Source of the DNA: a virus
Reading direction: 5' to 3' (one strand)
Length of the DNA: 64,000 nt
IMG/VR virus record: IMGVR_UViG_3300044613_003659
Coordinates: 43,597 to 107,596 of that record
Shown here: piece after piece, positions 5,141 to 13,175 of the stretch
Layout of the letters: the number at the start of each line of letters is the position of its first letter
How positions within the stretch are numbered: the stretch's first letter is position 1
Notes under the pieces: model-generated
The model's database searches: none
What the model saw: the letters and a program-made list of their open reading frames with translations, nothing else
Told to the model about the DNA's origin: nothing
Made by a program: the position numbers and the translations under genes

Positions 5141-6814
5141 ATGAATCGATATGATGAACTTGAATTACTGATCAAAAAATTTACCAGACCGATACCGGAC
5201 ACAGAAGAATACAATAACAGACTACAAGAAGAATTAGAAATTATTGCAAAGTTAGGTTTTGCCAAACACTTTCTTCGTGTTAGAGAAATATTAGATTTAA
5301 CAAAAGACATACCACACATTACCAGAGGTTCAGCAGGTTCAAGCTTGATATGCTACCTTATGGGTATTAGTGATGTAGATCCTATTCAGGAACGTATACC
5401 ACTAAGTCGTTTTATGAATCCACGTCGTGATGACTTGCCCGACATCGACTTAGACTTTCCACATTGGCAGCAAGAAACTGTAATGAACAGAATCTTCAAA
5501 CGGTGGTCCGGACAGAGTGCTAGAGTATCAAACTATGTGATGTATAAAGAAAAGAGTGCCGTACGTGAAGCAGCCAAACGTTATGGTGCCAAGGGTAGAC
5601 TCAAACGCAATTTCAAGCTTGAGGATGTAGTACCTGCTGAATATGTGGGCGAAGCAGAACGTCTGGCAGACAAGTTGTTAGGTAAGAAACGTTGCATAAG
5701 CAAACACTGCGGTGGCATATTGATATTTGATCGAGCTGTGCCAAAGAGTTTGATCAATGGTGAAAATCAAATCTTGCTTGACAAATACGAAATCGAAGAT
5801 CTCGAACACTTCAAGATTGATATCTTGGCCAATCGTGGACTGAGTCAACTGTGGGAAATAGATCAAAGAGATCTATTAGATTATCCAGAACACGACGAAG
5901 CAACTGCTGCATTGCTCAGCAGAGGTGATGTGCTAGGAGTAACACAGGCAGAATCACCAGCAATGAAACGACTGTTTAGAGCAATACGTCCTCAAAGTCG
6001 TGCAGACTGTGTGCTAGGTACAGCACTAATTCGTCCTGTGGCCACACAAGGTCGTCGGCGTGCATCAGCGTTTCAAGATTGGACCCGAGATAATTTGTCT
6101 GAAACTATTGTGTTTGAAGATGATGCTATAGAACTTATATCAGAAATACTAGGGTGTGACCAATATGAAGCAGACATGTGGCGTAGGGCATTTGCTAAGA
6201 AGAACGAAGAGAAGATGTTTGAGTTCATGCAAAAGGTTGGGGATCATCCTCGTAGAGATGATGTGTTGTTGGCCTTACGTGAATTGAGTCACTTTGGCTT
6301 GTGTCGTGCTCATGCCATCAACCTAGGCAGACTAATTTGGGCACTAGCGTATCAAAAAGCACATAATCCAACTCTATTCTGGCAAGCTGCTCTCAAACAC
6401 TGTCAAGGCAGTTATGCCAGATGGGTGTACTGGCAAGAAGCCAAACTGGCAGGAGCTGTTCCAGCTGTAGGTGAAGGCGGTGAAGTGGCAGACTTGTTAC
6501 AAGAAGGTCGCTGGCGTAGTGGTAGATTTATCCCGGTATGTCAAGAAATTCGTAAACCCGGGCAGGTAGAATTCTGTGGCCTAGTTGCCAACTATCGTGT
6601 GTTTAAAAGTGGTCCCAAAGAGTACATTACTTTTGCTACTCTAGGAACCGGTAACGGTAGATACCTAGATGTGATATTACCACATGCCACCAGTTTTCAT
6701 GAACAGCCTATCTTGTGGGGAACGGGCAAGTTGGGGTATAAAAATAATTCAGAATATGTTACAGTATATCGTAGCAAGAAAATGAAACTTGCAGATATCG
6801 CACATATAACATGA
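5141..6814 (+). CDS. C-family DNA polymerase III alpha-like protein without PHP domain
   Basis: 557 residues corresponding to the palm, fingers and OB-fold parts of DnaE. The palm nucleotidyltransferase motif PDIDLDF puts catalytic Asp at 101 and 103, and KIDILANRGL supplies the third Asp at 227. RGSAGSSLICY (62-72) and the HFGLCRAHAINLG fingers motif are also clear. C-terminal residues near 480-545 look like an OB fold. The PHP exonuclease domain and most of the N-terminal 280 residues of bacterial DnaE are missing, as are about 300 residues elsewhere. It could be the replicative polymerase core, one half of a split polymerase, or a translesion enzyme. An AATAAATA motif lies about 35 nt upstream. 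Confidence 0.88.
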   Translation: MNRYDELELLIKKFTRPIPDTEEYNNRLQEELEIIAKLGFAKHFLRVREILDLTKDIPHITRGSAGSSLICYLMGISDVDPIQERIPLSRFMNPRRDDLPDIDLDFPHWQQETVMNRIFKRWSGQSARVSNYVMYKEKSAVREAAKRYGAKGRLKRNFKLEDVVPAEYVGEAERLADKLLGKKRCISKHCGGILIFDRAVPKSLINGENQILLDKYEIEDLEHFKIDILANRGLSQLWEIDQRDLLDYPEHDEATAALLSRGDVLGVTQAESPAMKRLFRAIRPQSRADCVLGTALIRPVATQGRRRASAFQDWTRDNLSETIVFEDDAIELISEILGCDQYEADMWRRAFAKKNEEKMFEFMQKVGDHPRRDDVLLALRELSHFGLCRAHAINLGRLIWALAYQKAHNPTLFWQAALKHCQGSYARWVYWQEAKLAGAVPAVGEGGEVADLLQEGRWRSGRFIPVCQEIRKPGQVEFCGLVANYRVFKSGPKEYITFATLGTGNGRYLDVILPHATSFHEQPILWGTGKLGYKNNSEYVTVYRSKKMKLADIAHIT

Positions 6815-7107
6815 AATCAAGAATACACCTTTACCCACACACAGGACCCGGAACTCGCGGCTATATTGTGGCCGAACGATCTGCATTGAGATCATTAGCC
6901 AGGCATCTCGAAGACGCTGCTAGAGGCATTGTTGGATTTGAAACAGTTCGATGCTATGGATCAGATGGGCACGAATACGAACTAGTAATAGTGTGTGATG
7001 TATCAGAAGATGAATGGCAAAACTTGCCGGTACCCGATGATAAAAATTCTGATCCCAGCAAGTTAACAGTGGTCAAAACTTTTGATGAACTAAGAGGAAA
7101 TACCTAG
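6811..7107 (+). CDS. Hypothetical protein coupled to the DNA polymerase gene
   Basis: 98 residues; the start overlaps the polymerase stop as ATGA, so the two are translationally coupled. The protein looks like a small alpha/beta domain (HLEDAARGIVGFETVRCYGSD, then YELVIVCDVSEDEW). No known motif. Coupling suggests a role with the polymerase, such as a clamp or exonuclease partner, but this is only context. Confidence 0.75.
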   Translation: MKSRIHLYPHTGPGTRGYIVAERSALRSLARHLEDAARGIVGFETVRCYGSDGHEYELVIVCDVSEDEWQNLPVPDDKNSDPSKLTVVKTFDELRGNT

Positions 7108-7296
7108 CTATTTCTTCTTGTAACTACTACACATCATTTCAAATTCTGACTGTTTAGACTGTATTTGTCCGTAGCTGGCTTTTGGATTACGCTGTCTGTA
7201 TTCTTCTTTTTGTCTTTCAATACAGGCATCATATTCATTTGAACATCCTGCTAACGACATTAATACTAATAATACCACAACAATTGCTTGTAACAT
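7108..7296 (-). CDS. Small lipoprotein (62 aa)
   Basis: Hydrophobic signal sequence followed by lipobox LAGC, with the lipidated Cys at residue 18. The remainder is polar with QRQKEEYRQRNP-like charge and one further Cys pair-mate (MCSSY). Start has AGGAG upstream. Likely anchored in the inner or outer membrane; role unknown, possible superinfection exclusion. Confidence 0.75.
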   Translation of the reverse strand: MLQAIVVVLLVLMSLAGCSNEYDACIERQKEEYRQRNPKASYGQIQSKQSEFEMMCSSYKKK

Positions 7297-7307
7297 TTTT
7301 TTAGCTC

Positions 7308-7547
7308 CTAAACGTATTCACCAAAATTCATTGGAACAAATTCACTGGCGGGTTTGAACACAGGTTTATTAGATTCTGGGTCAAATTTTATACTAAACCC
7401 TACAAGTTGACCTTCGTCAATTATTACTTCCATATCTGTAACTTGTTTACCCGTTTCCCGCTCAACTGCGGCAACAATAATACTCTTAGCTACTTCGGCA
7501 TCTATGTTTGCTGTCATTGCAACATCAATTTTAAAGTTATATGGCAT
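7308..7547 (-). CDS. Hypothetical protein (79 aa)
   Basis: Start placed at the ATG 5 nt after AAGGAG, two codons inside the longest frame. The product is a single alpha/beta domain with FKIDVAMTANIDAEVAKSIIVAAVERETGKQV, a strand-helix pattern seen in small phage proteins that copy ferredoxin-like folds. No family assigned. Confidence 0.75.
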   Translation of the reverse strand: MPYNFKIDVAMTANIDAEVAKSIIVAAVERETGKQVTDMEVIIDEGQLVGFSIKFDPESNKPVFKPASEFVPMNFGEYV

Positions 7548-7568
7548 TCGCACTCCTTATACAATAAT

Positions 7569-8207
7569 TTATCTACTCATTAGATTATTAACAAAATCCA
7601 GCAAGTAACTGTGTTTTGGTGCTTGCCAACGTCGTCTCATCCATGAGTAATCTTGATACCAATGCTGTTCCGCTTCAGGATGACACCCAATCAGTCCTAT
7701 TCTATCTTGAATAATGGCCATTGGTGCTCCGTTTGGATATGATGCAATTGTTTCATATCCTGTGCCATAATAAGTACAACCATCATAAAAATACATACTT
7801 GTTTGCACACCTTGCCAATTTACTGCCATTTCTTTAGCGTGTGGCCTACGAGTGCAAGCGGTAGGATGTGTTATGTATTGTTGTACTCTAATACCATTCA
7901 TCAAACCAAAGTAATCTGTATCTGCCCAATATGCGCCCATACAAATGCCCAGATAATGACCGCCGGCTGCTACATAATTTCTGATGTCACGTTGATGTAT
8001 ACGCATTAGATAATCATAACTATCTGCTTCGCCCACTCCGCCTGGCACAGCGATCAGATCTACATCCGTGAAAAAATCCGTTTCAAGCTCGTGTCGTGTG
8101 AAGATTTTGAAGTTGTAATACTGCCCTAATGCTCTTATAATGCCGTTAGCCGACTGCACAGAGCATTTTGGTTGATGAATAAACAGAGCAATAGTGGCTC
8201 GGCGCAT
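7569..8207 (-). CDS. Class I glutamine amidotransferase-like protein (BPL_N type)
   Basis: 212 residues with the triad of class I amidotransferase-like domains: nucleophile elbow GICMGAYW (Cys89) and GCHPEAE (His176, Glu178), plus a PGGVGEADSYDYL oxyanion region near residue 55. The order and the PGG...GICMG spacing resemble the N-terminal domain of biotin-protein-ligase-like proteins. The substrate is unknown. A GCTAAATA late-type motif lies upstream. The gene stands alone between terminator 8241-8264 and the gene at 7308. Confidence 0.8.
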   Translation of the reverse strand: MRRATIALFIHQPKCSVQSANGIIRALGQYYNFKIFTRHELETDFFTDVDLIAVPGGVGEADSYDYLMRIHQRDIRNYVAAGGHYLGICMGAYWADTDYFGLMNGIRVQQYITHPTACTRRPHAKEMAVNWQGVQTSMYFYDGCTYYGTGYETIASYPNGAPMAIIQDRIGLIGCHPEAEQHWYQDYSWMRRRWQAPKHSYLLDFVNNLMSR

Positions 8208-8240
8208 GGTTGATATAATTTTACTTTGTATTTAGCGATA

Positions 8241-8264
8241 AAAAAAGCCCTTTCGGGCTATTTT
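8241..8264 (-). terminator. Terminator of the phosphate operon
   Basis: AGCCC-GAAA-GGGCT stem followed by T7 on the minus strand, 44 nt after the porin stop. Confidence 0.85.
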
Positions 8265-8307
8265 GTGCTGGTTACGAGTTCCAGCTGCACTCTATCATTG
8301 TGCTCGA

Positions 8308-9714
8308 TTAAAAGTTCAATTGGCTTCTAAACATAATTGCTTGGTCGCCATTTACACGGCTACCTGAACTACCAACTAATTGATCAAACTTGGTGTCAAC
8401 ATAATTGACGGTGAATCGTAGATTGTCAGTGGCAAACCAAGTTAGGCCGTATGTGATTGCTGTAGCACGGTTAGTTTTGCCAGCAACCACTGTGATCGGG
8501 CTAGCATCAAACTCACTGGCTCGTATACCCACTTGCCAAGCACCGCGTCCACCTTTGTCTACAGGATTAGCGGGTTTAACTGAACTAAACACCCCATCCC
8601 GATAGTTATAGCTTTCACCGGTTAAATTGTACACAGCTTGAACATAATAACCTTTAATTTCTTGATCTGAACCTGTAGCAGGATCGTATCGAAAGTTAAA
8701 TTGTTCTGCTTGTACCTTGAATGCATTGTAAGCAAATGCAGCTTCTAAGCCTTGACGAGTTCTATTAGTTACGCCACTCAGAGCAGGTCCAGTGAAGAAT
8801 GTATTAGCTGAACGCGATTCTGTTCTGCCACTGGATGGAGTAACACCGCCTTTGATTTCACCTGTACTGTATGCAGCTCCCAAATGTGCAACGTAAGTTT
8901 TTACACCTTGTATGTCGGCAATATTGGTAGTAACACGACCAATATAGTCAAAGCCATCACTTACAGCATCCTTGTTGGCACGACCTCGGCTGGCTGCTAG
9001 AGCATATGTAAAACCAGGTTTTGGTACACCATGTAACATGAAGCCAGTTTCCTTACCAGGAATGAACTCGCCTTCGACCTGGCCGATCAAACTACGCTCC
9101 ATAAAGTCTATGTTATTAGAACTAGTTAATTGTTCCAAGCTGAATGGCATTTTGAATAAACCAAATTGAAACTGAGCTTCTGGATTAGCAGCGTAGTTTA
9201 CCCAGGCCACATCCATGGTAGTAGTCGAACTTGATGCTCCAACATCGTTGCCTAAGTTGCCTACAATCTCATATTTGAAATCTTTTTGAAATTGACCACG
9301 TACACCAAACCTAGCTCTACGTACTTCTGCTAGGTTCTGGTACGAATCCGTGGTTTGACCTGCACCATAAGCGGGTGAGTACTGACGATAGTCCATGTGT
9401 AATCGACCTGTAAGTTGGATGGTACTGTTTCCATCCTTGCTTTTGAGTCCGATTCCATTTTCAGCGACCGATCCATCGTTTGCTCTGGCTTGTCTGTATT
9501 TGACTGATTCACTGACATCTTTGTCGATTCTTTGTTCGGCAAACTTTTTGTTTTCCGCTTTTTCTTCGTATGCTTTGACTTTAACATCATATTCTGTTTG
9601 TGTCAATACGCCTTTGTCTCTCAAGATGTTAAGTGTTTCTAAATACTCGTCTGCATATGCAGGTACACTGAATACCAAACTGATAGCCAATGCAATTTTT
9701 GTAAATGCTTTCAT
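8308..9714 (-). CDS. OprP/OprO-like phosphate-selective porin
   Basis: 468 residues: a signal peptide ending at VPAYA-D, a short coiled N-terminal segment (residues 25-65), then an alternating beta-barrel sequence with LTGRLHMDYRQY near residue 102 and a C-terminal aromatic residue (QLNF), the outer-membrane insertion signal. The overall plan is that of phosphate-selective porins O/P. It starts 9 nt after pstS and shares its PhoB-type promoter, so the pair would widen phosphate uptake across the outer membrane and periplasm during infection. Anion selectivity cannot be read from the sequence. Confidence 0.9.
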   Translation of the reverse strand: MKAFTKIALAISLVFSVPAYADEYLETLNILRDKGVLTQTEYDVKVKAYEEKAENKKFAEQRIDKDVSESVKYRQARANDGSVAENGIGLKSKDGNSTIQLTGRLHMDYRQYSPAYGAGQTTDSYQNLAEVRRARFGVRGQFQKDFKYEIVGNLGNDVGASSSTTTMDVAWVNYAANPEAQFQFGLFKMPFSLEQLTSSNNIDFMERSLIGQVEGEFIPGKETGFMLHGVPKPGFTYALAASRGRANKDAVSDGFDYIGRVTTNIADIQGVKTYVAHLGAAYSTGEIKGGVTPSSGRTESRSANTFFTGPALSGVTNRTRQGLEAAFAYNAFKVQAEQFNFRYDPATGSDQEIKGYYVQAVYNLTGESYNYRDGVFSSVKPANPVDKGGRGAWQVGIRASEFDASPITVVAGKTNRATAITYGLTWFATDNLRFTVNYVDTKFDQLVGSSGSRVNGDQAIMFRSQLNF

Positions 9715-9723
9715 TTCGGTTCC

Positions 9724-10749
9724 TTATTTCCAAATTGGGTTACCATCAGGACCACGGAAATCTCGCTTCCAGTTTTCCTGAACTAGTTTAATTACATCGG
9801 CTGGCATGTGAACATACTCTAACTCTGTTGACATCTGGCCACCGTTCTTGTAGCTCCAATCAAAGAACTTGAGAACTGCACGACCTGTCAGTGCATCTGC
9901 TTGCTGCTTGTGCATGAGAATAAAACTTGCACCTGTAGCTGGCCAAGCATCCTTACCTGTTTGCCATGTCAGTAATAAATACATACCTGGTGCATTCGCC
10001 CAATCAGCATTAGCGGCTGCTGCTTTGAATGTAGTGTCGTCGGGTAATACAAAGTTACCATCACGATTCTTTAGTGCTGCGTATGGAATCTTATTGCGTT
10101 TTGCATATGCATATTCAACATAACCAAATGCACCTTTCAGTCTTTGTACTTGTGCTGCAACACCTTCATTACCTTTACCACCTACACCAACTGGCCACTT
10201 GACTGCTGTACCTTCGCCGACTGTCTTTTGAAAGTCTGCGTTGGCTTTACCCAAAAAGTTTGTCCAGATAAATGTGGTGCCTGAACCATCAGCACGATGA
10301 ACTACAGTGATGTTCATTGCAGGCAAGTTTACACCAGGATTCAAATCAGTAATTGCTTTGTCATTCCATTTGGTAATTTTACCAAGATGAATGTTTGCAA
10401 TTACATCAGGTGTCAACTTTAGTTTACCTGCATCAACACCATCAAGATTGTAAACTGGTACAACACCACCAATGATTGCTGGAAACTGTACTAGACCTTC
10501 TTTGTCTAGTTCTTCTTTTTTGAGTGGCATATCACTTGCACCAAAGTCAACTGTCTTGGCTTTGATTTGACGAATACCGCCACCTGAACCAATTGACTGA
10601 TAATTTAAACCAATGCCAGTTTGTGCTTTGTAGGCTTCTGCCCATTTAGCGTAGATAGGAAAAGGAAATGTTGCTCCTGCTCCAGTGAATTCTGCGGCTG
10701 TTGCAGTAACAGCTAGGGTAGCAAATACAATTGCCAAAAGTTTTTTCAT
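9724..10749 (-). CDS. pstS: Phosphate ABC transporter substrate-binding protein PstS
   Basis: 341 residues with a Sec signal peptide (MKKLLAIVFATLAVTATAA) and mature protein starting with FTGAGATFPFPIYAKW, the PstS hallmark. SIGSGGGIRQ, DFGASDMPL and HRADGSGTTFIW are the conserved phosphate-contact loops. Length is normal for the family. The start is the ATG after GGAG rather than an upstream in-frame ATG, because only this one gives a signal peptide. The protein would hand phosphate to the host PstCAB transporter. First gene of the phosphate operon. Confidence 0.96.
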   Translation of the reverse strand: MKKLLAIVFATLAVTATAAEFTGAGATFPFPIYAKWAEAYKAQTGIGLNYQSIGSGGGIRQIKAKTVDFGASDMPLKKEELDKEGLVQFPAIIGGVVPVYNLDGVDAGKLKLTPDVIANIHLGKITKWNDKAITDLNPGVNLPAMNITVVHRADGSGTTFIWTNFLGKANADFQKTVGEGTAVKWPVGVGGKGNEGVAAQVQRLKGAFGYVEYAYAKRNKIPYAALKNRDGNFVLPDDTTFKAAAANADWANAPGMYLLLTWQTGKDAWPATGASFILMHKQQADALTGRAVLKFFDWSYKNGGQMSTELEYVHMPADVIKLVQENWKRDFRGPDGNPIWK

Positions 10750-10783
10750 TCTGTAATCTCCATTTAATGTGCGATGCACAATA

Positions 10784-10819
10784 ATATTTAAACACACTAA
10801 GATTACAATTCCGTTACAA
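10784..10819 (-). promoter_or_regulatory. PhoB-type box and -10 element upstream of pstS
   Basis: Two 7-nt direct repeats, TTGTAAC and TTGTAAT, separated by 4 nt (10802-10819) match the PhoB box layout. They are followed 11 nt later by TAAATAT (10784-10790), the spacing seen at PhoB-activated promoters that lack a normal -35. Host PhoB would thus switch on the operon under phosphate starvation. Confidence 0.7.
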
Positions 10820-10852
10820 AATCAGGTTTTTAACAAATTATTTTGCCATAAA

Positions 10853-10876
10853 AAAAGCTCGCCGAAGCGAGCTTTT
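10853..10876 (-). terminator. Terminator before the pstS promoter
   Basis: AAAAGCTCGC-TTCG-GCGAGCTTTT stem-loop with T-run, after the gene at 10893. Confidence 0.88.
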
Positions 10877-10892
10877 GCTTTGACTTCTACGC

Positions 10893-11162
10893 TTAGTCAA
10901 CTAGGCCCATTGCAATAGCTTTGTAACCAGCTGCAATAATCTTACGGCTGGCCTTACCATGACGGTATTCGGTTACACGAACGCCATTACCTGCTTTACG
11001 GGTATTAGCATATACAGGAAAACCTGCATAACGAATTTCGCTGATGGTAGCACGTGGATTCTTGATTGAGAATCGCTTTGTGATCTGGCTAGCAGTCAGG
11101 GACTCACCGTCAAGGACGAGAGCACGGAACAACTTTCCTTGTTTTGTGTTTAAATCAAACAT
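10893..11162 (-). CDS. Helix-turn-helix protein (HTH_39-like)
   Basis: 89 residues. SLTASQITKRFSIKNPRATISEIRYAGFPVYANT fits a winged-helix HTH in which the recognition helix carries ARxSELR-like residues, as in HTH_39 phage proteins. The C-terminal KASRKIIAAGYKA helix is basic. Probably a DNA-binding regulator. The ribosome site TAGGAG and promoter 11208-11236 serve it. Confidence 0.75.
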   Translation of the reverse strand: MFDLNTKQGKLFRALVLDGESLTASQITKRFSIKNPRATISEIRYAGFPVYANTRKAGNGVRVTEYRHGKASRKIIAAGYKAIAMGLVD

Positions 11163-11207
11163 CTAATATCTCCTAAATTAAGATATGCTGTACGACAGCA
11201 TTCAAGT

Positions 11208-11236
11208 ATTATATTAGATTGTTTTGGATTTTGCAA
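11208..11236 (-). promoter_or_regulatory. Sigma70-type promoter
   Basis: TTGCAA (11231-11236) and TATAAT (11208-11213), 17-nt spacer. The -35 lies inside the preceding gene. The leader carries hairpin TGCTG-TCGTA-CAGCA. Confidence 0.65.
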
Positions 11237-11423
11237 CGACTTTGTTCTTCTTTTTGTTTTTTTTCTTTACCAAACTCCAAGAGCCATCTTTGTTATCCAC
11301 CCATTCTAACACATCACCTTCTTGCCATCCTAGATCGGCTAGTATTTCGTCTGTGAATGGCAGTAAAAGATCACCAGTAACTGGGTCTTCTTCCAGTGTA
11401 ACAGTCCAACTCTTATTCGCCAT
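11214..11423 (-). CDS. Small AbrB/MazE-like protein (69 aa)
   Basis: Sequence pattern LPFTDEILADLGWQEGDVLEWVDNKDGSWSL resembles the swapped-hairpin (SpoVT-AbrB) fold, in which a G-x-x-x-GD-x-L/V turn is diagnostic. It ends in a lysine-rich KKKNKKKNK tail that could bind nucleic acid. Start codon overlaps the stop region of the preceding gene. Likely a small DNA-binding protein or antitoxin-like factor; not proven. Confidence 0.7.
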   Translation of the reverse strand: MANKSWTVTLEEDPVTGDLLLPFTDEILADLGWQEGDVLEWVDNKDGSWSLVKKKNKKKNKVVAKSKTI

Positions 11424-11583
11424 CTTTATCGCCGCGATTTCGAGCTGAACGGGTTTTAGCTGAACGTTCTTTAATTTTTACAAACTCACGAATTAAATGT
11501 CTTTCAACTTCTTTATTGAAGGACATAATTGCCATTGTTTTTTCAGACTTGTGAATTTTTACTGCTCTTGGATCGTATCCCAT
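11413..11583 (-). CDS. Small basic protein (56 aa)
   Basis: 56 codons starting at the ATG just downstream of the SWIM-protein gene, overlapping the next gene by 11 nt. Product is basic and helical: KSEKTMAIMSFNKEVERHLIREFVKIKERSAK followed by TRSARNRG. The tight overlap on both sides and uniform codon use support it as real. Function unknown. Confidence 0.75.
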   Translation of the reverse strand: MGYDPRAVKIHKSEKTMAIMSFNKEVERHLIREFVKIKERSAKTRSARNRGDKDGE

Positions 11584-11584
11584 T

Positions 11585-11992
11585 TTAGTTTCCTTTCAGT
11601 TCATTTATGTGTTTACAGCTCTGTCTAAATTGAAATCCCGGACATGTACATGACCAAGCATTGTTAGAATTAATTACAACGTATTTACTACCACGACTTC
11701 CGTCAACCGAATATATTTTTTCTTGATTTTTTGTTTGTGTTTTGCTTGCTATACGACCGTCTGCGTACACAATATCGATTACACGGTCAAGTGCAATTTC
11801 TCTAGTACGTACAGGACTGTCAAAATCTGTTACGATTCTAACAAAATTTGGGGGAGTAAATTTTGTTGCTTTTTCAACAATGCCAGTAATTGTTGTTTTG
11901 TTAACTTTTAATTGTCCTATAACGTAGCTAGGAAACTCAAAAGTAATAGCAACTTTGCAACCTGGATCCGGATTAGAGAATTGTGTATTCAT
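11585..11992 (-). CDS. SWIM-type zinc finger protein
   Basis: 135 residues. The C terminus has CTCPGFQFRQSCKH, the CxC-x(n)-CxH SWIM zinc-binding motif, usual in DNA- or protein-binding modules of SNF2 ATPases and transposases. The N-terminal 85 residues contain a SH3-like beta region (ITGIVEKATKF... VRIVTDFDSPVRTREIALDRVIDIVY). The ATG lies only 6 nt from the -10 box, so the mRNA may be leaderless. Confidence 0.8.
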   Translation of the reverse strand: MNTQFSNPDPGCKVAITFEFPSYVIGQLKVNKTTITGIVEKATKFTPPNFVRIVTDFDSPVRTREIALDRVIDIVYADGRIASKTQTKNQEKIYSVDGSRGSKYVVINSNNAWSCTCPGFQFRQSCKHINELKGN

Positions 11993-11998
11993 GCTCTT

Positions 11999-12027
11999 AT
12001 TATAGCAAAGAGCTGAATTCTAGTCAA
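11999..12027 (-). promoter_or_regulatory. Sigma70 promoter, almost no leader
   Basis: TTGACT (12022-12027), TATAAT (11999-12004), spacer 17. The ATG of the SWIM gene begins 6 nt after the -10, where transcription is expected to start. Confidence 0.8.
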
Positions 12028-12036
12028 TATGGAATA

Positions 12037-12399
12037 TTAAGGTAAAATTTCCCCGGTAAAACTTCCAGGTGTAGACCATTTTGGGTCTTGTAAAAATTCA
12101 TTGAATACCATGTCTAATCCTTCGAAGCTGAAATTTTCAGGAACCTCAATTATATAATCAGTTGATGTTGGTGAATAAGAAAGGCCTTCGGCTGTAAAAG
12201 TATTTAAATGAATTTCTCTTTGATACTTGATAATATTACCCCATTTTTCTACATCTTGGGGATATTTTTCTTTAATCCAGTCTAGCAACTCTTTTAGAAT
12301 ATAATTTAAGCTACCAAACTCCGAATCTATTGATGTGTATTTGTCTTGAAATTTAAACGACAATTCATCTGGTACACTAATGGTTATACGAGCTCGCAT
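12037..12399 (-). CDS. Hypothetical protein (120 aa), ribbon-helix-helix-like start
   Basis: The opening MRARITISVPDEL...YILKELLDWIKE looks like a short beta strand followed by helices, as in ribbon-helix-helix proteins, but the second half (VPENFSFEGLDMVFNEFLQDP) does not belong to that family. A perfect TATAAATA late-type motif lies 25 nt upstream. Function unknown. Confidence 0.7.
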   Translation of the reverse strand: MRARITISVPDELSFKFQDKYTSIDSEFGSLNYILKELLDWIKEKYPQDVEKWGNIIKYQREIHLNTFTAEGLSYSPTSTDYIIEVPENFSFEGLDMVFNEFLQDPKWSTPGSFTGEILP

Positions 12400-12423
12400 A
12401 CGATTTTTCCTATTATACAGTTA

Positions 12424-12431
12424 TATTTATA
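12424..12431 (-). promoter_or_regulatory. T4-type late promoter motif
   Basis: Exact TATAAATA, 25 nt upstream of the gene at 12037-12399 and overlapping the T-run of the tmRNA terminator. Confidence 0.55.
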
Positions 12432-12455
12432 AAAATAGGCACCTAAGTGCCTATT
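12432..12455 (-). terminator. Terminator of the tmRNA
   Basis: AATAGGCAC-TTAG-GTGCCTATT stem followed by TTTAT. Confidence 0.85.
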
Positions 12456-12776
<321 letters not shown>

Positions 12777-12911
12777 TTACTTACGTAAAAACCAAATCAT
12801 ATCTAAATATTTTTGAAGATGTTTTTCTTGAACGGATTTAGCCCAACTTGGTTGTGGTAAATTCCACCCAATAAATGCACCTACCATAATCCAAAAAATT
12901 GTTTCTAACAT
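12777..12911 (-). CDS. Small membrane protein (44 aa)
   Basis: AAAGGAG precedes the ATG at 12911. One N-terminal membrane helix (residues 3-18, ETIFWIMVGAFIGWNL), then a basic/amphipathic tail ending MIWFLRK. The stop abuts the tmRNA acceptor piece. First of three consecutive micro-membrane proteins. Function unknown. Confidence 0.75.
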   Translation of the reverse strand: MLETIFWIMVGAFIGWNLPQPSWAKSVQEKHLQKYLDMIWFLRK

Positions 12912-12930
12912 TGTACGCTCCTTTGTTTTT

Positions 12931-13047
12931 TTACATTAGAAAACCATACAAAGCACACCATAATTCAAGAAGAACATAATATCCAGCATATGCTAGTATG
13001 CATACCACTATTAAATCAACCACTGACCGAATATCATTTATTTTCAT
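12931..13047 (-). CDS. Small membrane protein (38 aa)
   Basis: Single membrane helix from about residue 9 to 28 (VDLIVVCILAYAGYYVLLEL) with a short polar N terminus. The start overlaps the end of the upstream gene in another frame. Two Cys residues. Unknown role. Confidence 0.7.
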   Translation of the reverse strand: MKINDIRSVVDLIVVCILAYAGYYVLLELWCALYGFLM

Positions 13048-13168
13048 CGTCTTTGTTTTCTTTGATCCATTCATAATAGATTAAGCCTAATGCAACGGAT
13101 ATACTACCAACTAGTAAAACTCCGAGCAAAAAGCCTACAATAAAATACAAACGGTTTACTTCATCCAC
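13034..13168 (-). CDS. Small membrane protein (44 aa), GTG start
   Basis: One membrane helix (residues 8-31, YFIVGFLLGVLLVGSISVAL) and a charged C terminus (EWIKENKDDENK). GTG is taken as start because the nearest ATG is out of frame. The gene overlaps the next one by 14 nt. Such sets often hold holin-like or exclusion proteins, but nothing here proves that. Confidence 0.65.
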   Translation of the reverse strand: MDEVNRLYFIVGFLLGVLLVGSISVALGLIYYEWIKENKDDENK

Positions 13169-13175
13169 CTAATAT

